From: Anaerolineae bacterium
GTDB taxonomy: Bacteria; Chloroflexota; Anaerolineae; 4572-78; NAK82
Assembly (NCBI GenBank): GCA_025062175.1
Contig: JANXAX010000191.1
Location: forward strand, 1 to 5,148
DNA length: 5,148 nt
Direction: 5' to 3'
A program made the position numbers and the translations under genes. A model generated the notes under the pieces. It had not been told where the DNA came from and searched no databases. It was given only the letters and a program-made list of their open reading frames with translations. Each line of letters begins with the position of its first letter. Positions within the stretch are counted from its first letter, which is position 1. Shown here piece by piece: positions 1-5,148 of this stretch.

Positions 1-909
1 GATGGACTGGCCACCGGTGGTAGTGGAGGGGATGGTCATATAGGTGTCGGCGGAGTTGACGGTGAAGGCCAGGTTGATCATCGAAAGGCCCTCAGGCGAG
101 AACATAAAGCTGGCGTCCTTGAAGACGATGCCGAAGTTGCCCACCGTGCCCAGGTTGCTCATAATGTCACCTTCTTCGATGACGCCGGCGGCGATGCAGC
201 TGGCGTTGAAGTCCACCTGACCGAAAGTGACCGGTATCCCGGGCACCAAGCCAGTTGCCTCGGCCGCTTCCCGCGTCAGCAGCTCGGGCAGTATGGCGGG
301 ATCGATGCCGATGTCGCTCAGCATCTGCTCGTCGAAGCGCTCGTGCAGGATATCGTATGCCACGCCGTAGAACGCGGCGCCGCCATAGTTGCAGACAGCG
401 CGGCCGGTCATCTTCAGGGTGATGAACCCGTCGATGGTGAGCGCCTTCCAGATGCGCTTAAACGAATCGGGGCGGTTGTTCTTCTCCCATAACAGGTTGA
501 CGAGCGTGGGATGATCCTCGATGCGGTTGGCGGTCAGGCGCATGATGCGCTCTTCGCCGATATGTTCCTTAAGCCATTCCACCTCTTTGACCGCGCGCCG
601 GTCCATCAGGTTATACGCGCGGTGGATGGGGTTGTGATCCTTGTCTACCATGACCATCGAGGGCAAGGCGGAGGACACGGCAATGCCACGGATCTCGCGC
701 GGGTTGATGTGCGCCTGTGCCAGTGCCTCCTGGATGAGCTGACAGGCCGCTTGCCAGTAGCCCATCGGCTCGTGTTCTGACCAGCCCGGCTTCTCGTGGA
801 TGAAGGGATATTCGGCGAAGCTGAAGCCGAGCACATGGCCCTCGGGATTAATAATACACGCTTTGGCACCGCCAGTGCCGTAGTCAAGGCCGAGTAAATA
901 GTCACTCAT
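1..909 (-). CDS. FGGY-family carbohydrate kinase (xylulokinase-like), C-terminus beyond the window
   Basis: ATP-dependent sugar or polyol kinase of the FGGY family, cytoplasmic; 303 residues are visible of a usual length near 500, and the frame stays open to the left edge, so the gene is partial and not broken. Residues 5-16 (LLGLDYGTGGAK) form the N-terminal phosphate-binding loop of the actin-like ATPase fold. Residues 96-110 carry the Asp-Arg-Arg-Ala element typical of the first domain. Residues 229-242 (FGQVDFNASCIAAG) place D233 where FGGY kinases have their catalytic base, followed by the LGTVG turn at 253-257. Around residues 79-89 (SSALPSMVMVD) the Gln-Met-His substrate motif of true xylulokinases is absent, so the substrate is probably not plain D-xylulose. 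The ATG at 909-907 is supported by AAAGG (minus strand) 8 nt upstream. The gene follows the epimerase after 134 bp containing a permease remnant. Family call is firm; the substrate is unknown. Confidence 0.93.
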   Translation of the reverse strand, partial: MSDYLLGLDYGTGGAKACIINPEGHVLGFSFAEYPFIHEKPGWSEHEPMGYWQAACQLIQEALAQAHINPREIRGIAVSSALPSMVMVDKDHNPIHRAYNLMDRRAVKEVEWLKEHIGEERIMRLTANRIEDHPTLVNLLWEKNNRPDSFKRIWKALTIDGFITLKMTGRAVCNYGGAAFYGVAYDILHERFDEQMLSDIGIDPAILPELLTREAAEATGLVPGIPVTFGQVDFNASCIAAGVIEEGDIMSNLGTVGNFGIVFKDASFMFSPEGLSMINLAFTVNSADTYMTIPSTTTGGQSI

Positions 910-917
910 AGCAAGAA

Positions 918-922
918 CCTTT
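918..922 (-). promoter_or_regulatory. Ribosome binding site of the FGGY kinase
   Basis: AAAGG on the minus strand lies 8 nt before the ATG at 909 and fixes the kinase start. Its three A residues are shared with the 14-bp palindrome at 920-933, so anything that occupies or folds the palindrome could affect kinase translation (inference). Confidence 0.6.
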
Positions 923-933
923 CAGATCTGAAA
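920..933. promoter_or_regulatory. Perfect 14-bp palindrome before the kinase
   Basis: TTTCAGATCTGAAA is identical to its reverse complement, and the symmetry ends exactly at the next base on each side. It sits between the stop of the permease remnant (945) and the kinase start (909), overlapping the Shine-Dalgarno. It could be an operator half-way down the operon, or chance. No -35/-10 pair that I would defend is visible beside it. The cognate regulator is not in the window. Confidence 0.35.
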
Positions 934-944
934 CGGCGATGGTA

Positions 945-1034
945 TCAATCTGCGCGTCCTCGTAGTCGATCCAGGACGATCGCGCCGACCAACACCGCGC
1001 CAACGACGATGTTTTCCCAGTGCACGGGACATGC
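945..1034 (-). pseudogene. 3' remnant of an RbsC-type sugar ABC transporter permease gene
   Basis: In the spacer between epimerase and kinase, the minus strand holds 29 codons ending in TGA at 947-945. The frame reads W-E then NIVVGAVLVGAIVLDRLR then GRAD and stop. A Trp/aromatic residue, one hydrophobic transmembrane stretch, then Leu-Asp-Arg-Leu-Arg and a basic tail is the usual C-terminal end of ribose/xylose-type ABC permeases (BPD_transp_2 family). The frame closes upstream at a TGA at 1040-1038, and no earlier part of a permease is present, since the epimerase occupies that DNA. It therefore looks like the leftover end of a permease gene that once preceded the kinase by about 35 bp. A GTG at 1025 could in principle start a 26-residue one-helix protein, but there is no Shine-Dalgarno for it. 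The similarity is from memory of family C-termini, not a search. Confidence 0.6.
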
Positions 1035-1054
1035 CGGTCATTGTCACCGGCATG
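1030..1054. repeat. Inverted repeat / hairpin at the end of the epimerase gene
   Basis: CATGCCGGT (1030-1038) and ACCGGCATG (1046-1054) are perfect 9-bp complementary arms around a 7-nt loop. The right arm includes the last codons and part of the stop of the epimerase gene, and the left arm runs into the permease remnant. Seen in the minus-strand transcript it is a stable GC-rich stem-loop, but no T-run follows, so it is not a canonical intrinsic terminator. It may protect or process the mRNA, reduce read-through into the kinase, or be a scar of the rearrangement that removed the permease gene. Confidence 0.5.
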
Positions 1055-1973
1055 CTTTAACCGCCGTAGGCAGAGCATACCCATTGGGAAACTCTGGACT
1101 CAGCTGGTAATCCACGATGCGCTCCAGCAGCTTGAGATATTCGATCCCATCGCGCGCCGCGGTATCCGCGTCCGGCACCATCGGGGAGCTCTCGATGGTG
1201 CAATAGCCGTCGTAGCCGATTTTCTTGATGGCACGGATGACCGTCTTGAAGTCGATCTTGCCATAGCCGGGTGTCAGCGAGTTCGAATCGCGGAAGTGCA
1301 TATGCCACAGCAGCGGATGGGCATCCATCACTGCCTCATAAGGATCGAGCTCTTCGATGTTGACGTGGAACCAGTCGAGCTGGATGCCAATGTTGTCGCA
1401 GCCAGTCAGTTCGATCATGCGTTTGTGGTTGAGCACGGTGTTGACGAACTTCCCCATCTCGAGGTGATTGGTCGCCTCGAAGACCAGGCGGACGTTCTTG
1501 TCCCTGGCATAGTCCGACATACGGCGCAGCGCGTCCACCGCGACGGCAGTGCACTCGGCAACGGTCCGGCTATTAATAGGGCCATGGATGGCCACTGCCA
1601 CGGTGACGAACGGCGCCCCCAATTCGGATGCAAAGTCGATTGTCGTGCGCGTCTCCGATACGGCCAACTCGGCGGTCTTGGGCTCGGTCAAGGTTTTGTA
1701 GTTGGGCGAGTAAGGATCCCACTCCTCACCCCAACACTCGTTGACCGACGATATGGCCAGCTGATAGTCCGCCTTGAGCTGCTGATGCGTGCGCAGGTAC
1801 GCTTCCATAGAAACCCCCAGGCCGTAGCGCCCCTTAGGCGGACAGATCTCGATCGCGTCGTAGCCGAAGCGCTTCAGGCGTTGATAGGTCTTCTCAGGGT
1901 GCCGATATGCCTCCTCCTGCCCGAAGGTGAGCTGGAAGTAGCTGAACTTAAGTCGGTTGGTTGTGTTGTCCAT
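1044..1973 (-). CDS. Sugar (phosphate) isomerase/epimerase, AP-endonuclease-2-like TIM barrel
   Basis: A 309-residue cytoplasmic protein of the xylose-isomerase-like TIM-barrel family (AP_endonuc_2 domain), which includes D-tagatose/L-ribulose 3-epimerases, hydroxypyruvate isomerase and inosose dehydratase. The expected metal-site residues are seen in order: E166 in FEATNH, D200 and H203 in QLDWFHVN, H224/H226 in HMHFRDSN, and E261 in TIESSP. Two Glu, an Asp and a His of this set bind Mn/Co/Mg in the family. The length is normal and the barrel appears complete. The start at 1973 is well supported: AAGGAG ends 5 nt before the ATG. The gene begins 2 nt after the UroD-like stop, so the two are probably translationally coupled. 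Next to an FGGY kinase, the likely role is ketose epimerisation or isomerisation before or after phosphorylation (inference). The exact sugar cannot be read from the sequence. Confidence 0.9.
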   Translation of the reverse strand: MDNTTNRLKFSYFQLTFGQEEAYRHPEKTYQRLKRFGYDAIEICPPKGRYGLGVSMEAYLRTHQQLKADYQLAISSVNECWGEEWDPYSPNYKTLTEPKTAELAVSETRTTIDFASELGAPFVTVAVAIHGPINSRTVAECTAVAVDALRRMSDYARDKNVRLVFEATNHLEMGKFVNTVLNHKRMIELTGCDNIGIQLDWFHVNIEELDPYEAVMDAHPLLWHMHFRDSNSLTPGYGKIDFKTVIRAIKKIGYDGYCTIESSPMVPDADTAARDGIEYLKLLERIVDYQLSPEFPNGYALPTAVKACR

Positions 1974-1975
1974 GT

Positions 1976-3115
1976 CTACTCCTTACGATAATCGCGGTAT
2001 TGGAGTGCCGTCTGATACATATGATGAATACGGTCAGGGCTCACATCCGCCTGAATGTTGTGCGACGGGAAGAACACGTAGCCACCTCCGGGCGCCATAA
2101 TCTCCAGCGTGCGCTTGATCTCGTCCTCGATCTGTTGCCGCGTGGCGAAGGGCAGCACCTGCTGCACATCAATGGCACCACCCCAGAAACACAAATCTTT
2201 GCCAAATTCCCGTTTCATCCGCGCGATGTCCATCTTCTTCGCGCTGCGCTGGATCGGGTTGAGGATGTCCACGCCGATCTCGATGAAGTCGGGGATCAGG
2301 TCATAGACCGAACCGCACGAGTGGTAGAAGATCTTGGCCTGGGTCTTGGAATGGATGAAGTCAAAGATGCGGCGCTGGCGCGGCTTGATGAACTTGCGAT
2401 ACATCTCCGGCGAGATGTAGGGGCCGGTTTGGATGCCCACATCATCCCCCTGCGCCACAACATGCACATAGTCCCCCACCGCGTTCAGAAAGGCATCCCA
2501 CAGGGCGATGTCGGTCTCGGTGATCTTGTCGAGCAGCGCTTCGGCGAAGCGCGGGTCCCAGTACAGGTCGGTGAGGAACTGTTCATAGCCACGCAGCACA
2601 CAGCCGCCCTCGAAGGGCCCCAGGCACATAATGTCGGCCACGATGGCATACTCAGTGTTTTCGTACAACGCTTGCGCTTCCTCACGCAGGCCAGCCACGC
2701 GCCCGGGATCGTAGGGATCCGGCCAGGCAACGGTGGCCAGGTCGTGTATCGTCGCATCGGCGAGAGGTCGTTCTACCACATCGTAGTAATAGCTGGCCTT
2801 CTTCCAGCGGATGTTGAACTCGTCATAGAAGCTGTCGTCGGGCATCTCGCGTGGCTCAAAGCACCACGGTCCCTTCATCGCCACGGCACGGACATCCACC
2901 TCATAGAGTTGCAAGAGGTCCTCGCGCGGATACACCGTGTCCATCTGGCGATGCGAAATCACCGGTGCATCGTCCGGTGGCATGCCCAGGTACGTGCGCA
3001 GGTTTTGATAGACAATGCGGGTGAGCGTCGTCACGATGGTGCCACCTAGGTCGATGGGCACCTTGTCTGGTTCCTGGTGATTCAGCGCGGTTAACACACG
3101 CTCACGTGGATTCAT
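1976..3115 (-). CDS. Uroporphyrinogen decarboxylase superfamily protein (MtaA/CmuA-like methyltransferase fold), not HemE
   Basis: A TIM-barrel protein of 379 residues (380 if the upstream ATG at 3118 is used; numbering here is from that one). It opens with PRERVLTALNHQEPDKVPID (residues 4-23), the hallmark of UroD-superfamily proteins related to cobamide methyltransferases. It lacks the Arg-rich Gly-Arg substrate motif near the N-terminus of true HemE. HSCG at 266-269 gives the His-x-Cys pair that binds zinc in MtaA/MtbA-type enzymes. The third ligand, a Cys in a late Pro-Gly-Cys motif in those enzymes, is replaced by FPSHNIQADVSP (350-361); H353 or C310 might serve instead. Two adjacent Met codons begin the frame; AGGTG lies 7 nt from the second and only 4 from the first, favouring 3115. 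It starts a few bases after the propeller stop and ends 2 nt before the epimerase. A methyl-transfer or demethylation role on the operon's substrate is possible but unproven; no corrinoid protein is encoded here. Confidence 0.88.
   Translation of the reverse strand: MNPRERVLTALNHQEPDKVPIDLGGTIVTTLTRIVYQNLRTYLGMPPDDAPVISHRQMDTVYPREDLLQLYEVDVRAVAMKGPWCFEPREMPDDSFYDEFNIRWKKASYYYDVVERPLADATIHDLATVAWPDPYDPGRVAGLREEAQALYENTEYAIVADIMCLGPFEGGCVLRGYEQFLTDLYWDPRFAEALLDKITETDIALWDAFLNAVGDYVHVVAQGDDVGIQTGPYISPEMYRKFIKPRQRRIFDFIHSKTQAKIFYHSCGSVYDLIPDFIEIGVDILNPIQRSAKKMDIARMKREFGKDLCFWGGAIDVQQVLPFATRQQIEDEIKRTLEIMAPGGGYVFFPSHNIQADVSPDRIHHMYQTALQYRDYRKE
1979..1984 (-). promoter_or_regulatory. Ribosome binding site of the epimerase inside the end of the UroD-like gene
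   Basis: AAGGAG on the minus strand encodes the last Lys-Glu of the UroD-like protein and is followed directly by its TAG stop, with 5 nt between the motif and the epimerase ATG. A ribosome ending on the first gene is thus placed to start on the second, a classic coupling arrangement. Confidence 0.8.
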
Positions 3116-3121
3116 CATGGC

Positions 3122-4102
3122 TCACCTGAAGAACTCCTTTCGGACCACTAGCACCTCGCCACTGGTGGTACCCACCAGCAGCGGCGCTCCGTTCGCCAGA
3201 CCCAGGGGGGCTGCCACACAGGTCAACGCCTGATCATCTGGCAGATCCGGACGCCACTCATCCCACGTCGCGCCATCATCCGCGGAGACCATCACTGCAG
3301 CGTGGAGCAACACCAGGATGCGCGGCCGCGCAGGATATTGGGGGTCGAGGACAATCCCGTTGATCGGCCCGGAAAGAACATTCTCACCCAGCCGCTGCCA
3401 GGTACGTCCGCGGTCACTCGAGCGATACAGGCCTGCCGACTCACTGCCGGCGAAGAGGGTGCCGTCTCTCGCGTAATGTGGGGAGATAGCCAGGCTCAAC
3501 ACCGGGGCAAAGTCGGTCGAGCGGGTTCCTTCAGGGCCGGCATCTACCTCGCGCCAGGCGCGGCCTCCCGTGGTGCTGCGGAAGATGCCGCTGTCGGTGC
3601 CGACGAAGAGCGTCTGGTCACGCGCGTAGTCCGGTGACACGACGAGGGACAACACGTTCAGGTCCAACAGGCCAAAGTTCCACGCCGCCCAATGAGCACC
3701 GCGATCACCCGAACGGAAGACCCCATCTTCCACCGTGCCAGCAAAGACGCATCCGTCCTCGGCATAGTGGGGCGATATGGCAAGGACCGAGACGAACGGT
3801 GGCGGCGAGGACAGCGCAACCGTGTGCCATGTTTGTCCAGCGTCCTCGGAGTACATCACGCCGCCCGGCACGCCGGCGAACACAGTCCTGTCCACGGTGA
3901 AGTGCGGCGAGAGGATCACGGCTGAAGCGGGCAACGGCTTCTCGGTCCCCGCAGGGCTATGTGCCGGCTGCCAGGTGTGACCGCCGTCGTCGGACCGATA
4001 GAGCCCAGAAGTACGCGCAGCAAAGCAGATTCCGTCGCGCGCGAAGTCAGGCGAGATAGCCAGAGCGTGTACAATCTCGGTGATGAGCATCGCGCCTCTC
4101 AT
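3122..4102 (-). CDS. Asp-box (BNR-like) beta-propeller repeat protein, predicted cytoplasmic
   Basis: A 326-residue protein built almost wholly from about 45-residue repeats. Each begins with a segment like LAISPHYARDGTLFAG (near residues 14, 62, 107, 152, 203, 249 and a degenerate one at 295). Six are followed by an Asp-box of Ser-x-Asp-x-Gly-x-x-Trp type at 37-44, 85-92, 131-138, 176-183, 228-235 and 273-280; the fourth (STTGGRAW) has lost its Asp. Seven strand units with six Asp-boxes suggest a six- or seven-bladed propeller closed by the C-terminal half blade. Such folds occur in sialidases, sortilin-like and YCF48-like proteins, but no sialidase Arg triad or other catalytic set is seen, so enzyme names are not warranted. 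There is no signal peptide or membrane segment. The start is undecided: ATG 4102 is 11 nt after the chaperonin-like stop but has no clear Shine-Dalgarno, while ATG 4090 has GAGAGG 4 nt upstream. The molecular role is unknown. Confidence 0.88.
   Translation of the reverse strand: MRGAMLITEIVHALAISPDFARDGICFAARTSGLYRSDDGGHTWQPAHSPAGTEKPLPASAVILSPHFTVDRTVFAGVPGGVMYSEDAGQTWHTVALSSPPPFVSVLAISPHYAEDGCVFAGTVEDGVFRSGDRGAHWAAWNFGLLDLNVLSLVVSPDYARDQTLFVGTDSGIFRSTTGGRAWREVDAGPEGTRSTDFAPVLSLAISPHYARDGTLFAGSESAGLYRSSDRGRTWQRLGENVLSGPINGIVLDPQYPARPRILVLLHAAVMVSADDGATWDEWRPDLPDDQALTCVAAPLGLANGAPLLVGTTSGEVLVVRKEFFR
3123..3127 (-). promoter_or_regulatory. Ribosome binding site deciding the UroD-like start
   Basis: AGGTG on the minus strand overlaps the TGA stop (3124-3122) of the upstream propeller gene. 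It is 7 nt from the ATG at 3115 and 4 nt from the ATG at 3118, so the second Met is preferred. A stronger AAAGGAG at 3140-3134 is 15-18 nt away, too far to be ideal, but may add to initiation. The overlap suggests translational coupling. Confidence 0.55.
4095..4100 (-). promoter_or_regulatory. Possible ribosome binding site for the shorter propeller start
   Basis: GAGAGG on the minus strand lies 4 nt before the ATG at 4090, inside the first codons of the longer reading. It is the only purine-rich motif near either start, so the protein may begin at Met5 (MLITEIV). Confidence 0.4.
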
Positions 4103-4113
4103 TTTGCTCGAGT

Positions 4114-5148
4114 TTATAGCTGTTTCGGCGGGCTGAGGTCGGGCAGCGGCGCCTGTTCCGGTTGGGCGTGGTGCACCATCACATCGATGGTCAACGCCTG
4201 TGCCGCACTGGCGACCGCCGCGTAGGTCACGGACTTAATGACGATGGCTGGATCGTAGATGCCGGCCTCTGCGATGGGCACCACGCGTTCGCGCACCACG
4301 TCGAACCCATAACCCGGGCCATAGCGTTTCAGCTCCGCCAACGTCTCGGAAGGATCAAAGCCAGCGTTGGCGATGATCGTGCGGATCGGTGCGGCCACGG
4401 CTTCGGCCAGGATGTGATAGGCGGCGCGCTCATCGGGGTCAGTGGCGGCGCGCGCCCTGGCTTCCAACGCCGGGCGGCAATTCCATAACGCAACGCCGCC
4501 GCCCGGCACCACCCCCTCGCGCAGCGCGCCGCGCAGCGCGGTGGCAGCCCGCTTGGCGCGCTCGACTCGCTCGTCGATCTCGCGCTGTGTCATACCACCC
4601 ACCCACAGAGTGGCCGAACCACCCAGCAGCTTGCCGATGCGCTCGCGCAGCAAATTGCGCGTGTTCGGGTTGTCCGTGCGCTCAAAAGCGGCGCGCACCA
4701 TGGCGATGTGTTGCCGCAGCCGGCGCGCATTGCCCTTGCCGCCGATGATGCCAAAGTTGTAGCGATCCGCCCAGGCACGGCGCGCAAAGCCGAGGTCTTC
4801 AAGGCGGATGTGCTCAAAGGTGTCGCCGGCGGCGTGTACAAACGCACGTCCGCCGGTCAGCACGGCGAGGTCTTCCAATGCCCAAGCTTTTTGTTCCTTG
4901 TCGTGTCCCGGTGTCTTGACAGCCACCACGCGCAGCTTCTCAGGATGCCTGTTGGACAACAGAAAGCCGATGGCACTGTCTGAGATCTCGTCGACCACCA
5001 TCAACAACGCGCGGATGTTGTTCCGGATGACCAACGCTAAAGGCGGATAGAGCTGTTGCGGATGTTTAATCCTGAGGTCACTGATCAGAATGGCGCTTTC
5101 TTCCAGGTCGGTGCGCAGTTGGCCGTCGCCGTCCAGCATCCCACGTGA
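4114..5148 (-). CDS. Divergent GroEL/Cpn60 (group I chaperonin) paralog, N-terminus beyond the window
   Basis: The frame is open to the right edge (Ser-Arg-Gly precede the Met at 5139), so about 190 N-terminal residues are outside and that Met is internal. Residues are numbered from it. Residues 17-110 match the GroEL apical domain (ILISDLRI, then VVAVKTPGHDKEQKAWALEDLA against [20 protein letters not shown]). Residues 163-190 match the second intermediate/equatorial boundary (LLRERIGKLLGGSATLWVGG). EGVVPGGGVAL at 208-218 is the conserved nucleotide-site loop, and GIYDP at 293-297 keeps the Asp equivalent to D495. However, the catalytic Asp equivalent to E. coli D398 is Arg197, and the Tyr199/Tyr203/Phe204 patch reads Met-Leu-Asp-Gly-Asp-Gly. 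The usual Gly-Gly-Met tail is replaced by a Pro-rich end. It is thus unlikely to be the housekeeping GroEL. No groES is visible, though one may lie upstream. The propeller gene follows after 11-23 nt, suggesting co-transcription. Confidence 0.9.
   Translation of the reverse strand, partial: SRGMLDGDGQLRTDLEESAILISDLRIKHPQQLYPPLALVIRNNIRALLMVVDEISDSAIGFLLSNRHPEKLRVVAVKTPGHDKEQKAWALEDLAVLTGGRAFVHAAGDTFEHIRLEDLGFARRAWADRYNFGIIGGKGNARRLRQHIAMVRAAFERTDNPNTRNLLRERIGKLLGGSATLWVGGMTQREIDERVERAKRAATALRGALREGVVPGGGVALWNCRPALEARARAATDPDERAAYHILAEAVAAPIRTIIANAGFDPSETLAELKRYGPGYGFDVVRERVVPIAEAGIYDPAIVIKSVTYAAVASAAQALTIDVMVHHAQPEQAPLPDLSPPKQL

Noticed and set aside
1030..1054. Intrinsic transcription terminator after the epimerase
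   Set aside because: The stem is good but neither strand has the T-run required directly after it.
902..1084. 60-codon minus-strand frame across the epimerase-kinase spacer
   Set aside because: It overlaps the epimerase end and the kinase start out of frame and shows no family features; the permease-like tail is in a different frame of the same stretch.
1020..1991. Long plus-strand open frame of 323 codons opposite the epimerase
   Set aside because: It mirrors the epimerase almost exactly, has no recognisable domain or Shine-Dalgarno, and is the usual antisense by-product of GC-rich coding DNA.
1961..3049. Long plus-strand open frame of 362 codons opposite the UroD-like gene
   Set aside because: Same reasoning: the minus-strand frame has clear family motifs (N-terminal PRERVLTALNHQEPDKVPID, HSCG), while the plus-strand product resembles nothing.
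1976..3115. Calling the UroD-like gene hemE (haem biosynthesis)
   Set aside because: The Arg-rich substrate-binding motif of true uroporphyrinogen decarboxylase is absent, a zinc-type His-x-Cys is present, and no haem genes are nearby.
3122..4102. Calling the propeller a sialidase or glycosyl hydrolase
   Set aside because: Asp-boxes are structural. No sialidase Arg triad, Tyr/Glu pair or other catalytic set is visible.
4114..5139. Taking the Met at 5139 as the real start of a short, 341-residue chaperonin-like protein
   Set aside because: The frame continues in phase to the window edge with Ser-Arg-Gly, matching the GroEL Asp-Arg-Gly-Tyr region, so the gene extends further upstream.
1..5148. 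CRISPR array, tRNA, rRNA, insertion sequence or attachment site
   Set aside because: No spaced direct repeats, cloverleaf-like segments, transposase motifs or paired terminal repeats were seen; almost all the DNA is accounted for by the five coding frames.

Overview
All five protein genes in this window lie on the minus strand, so it reads as one long operon-like block transcribed from right to left. By eye the base composition is about 60 % GC, and the spacing is bacterial: 2 to about 20 nt between most genes, with stop codons inside the next gene's Shine-Dalgarno. The group I chaperonin relative shows that this is a bacterium. The mix of Asp-box propeller, UroD-like protein and FGGY kinase is reminiscent of Chloroflexota or similar carbohydrate-using bacteria, but that is an impression and not a proof.

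In transcription order: (1) 5148-4114, the C-terminal two thirds of a divergent GroEL/Cpn60 paralog, cut by the right window edge. It lacks the catalytic aspartate equivalent to E. coli D398, part of the apical aromatic patch and the Gly-Gly-Met tail. (2) 4102-3122, a repeat protein with six Asp-box motifs and no signal peptide, predicted to be a cytoplasmic beta-propeller. (3) 3115-1976, a uroporphyrinogen-decarboxylase superfamily protein of the methyltransferase-like kind, not HemE. (4) 1973-1044, a xylose-isomerase-like TIM-barrel sugar (phosphate) isomerase/epimerase. (5) A 134-bp spacer holding a perfect hairpin, a decayed 3' end of an RbsC-type sugar ABC permease gene, and a 14-bp palindrome touching the kinase ribosome binding site. 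(6) 909-1, the N-terminal 303 residues of an FGGY-family sugar kinase, cut by the left window edge.

Functionally, epimerase plus FGGY kinase plus the permease remnant point to uptake, isomerisation and phosphorylation of a sugar or polyol whose identity the sequence does not give. The UroD-like protein is often seen beside such genes, but its reaction is not established here. The unusual part is the upstream pair: a chaperonin paralog that has probably lost normal ATP hydrolysis, placed directly before a cytoplasmic beta-propeller and apparently co-transcribed with sugar catabolism genes. The permease remnant suggests that the cassette was assembled by insertion into, or deletion within, an ancestral permease-kinase operon.
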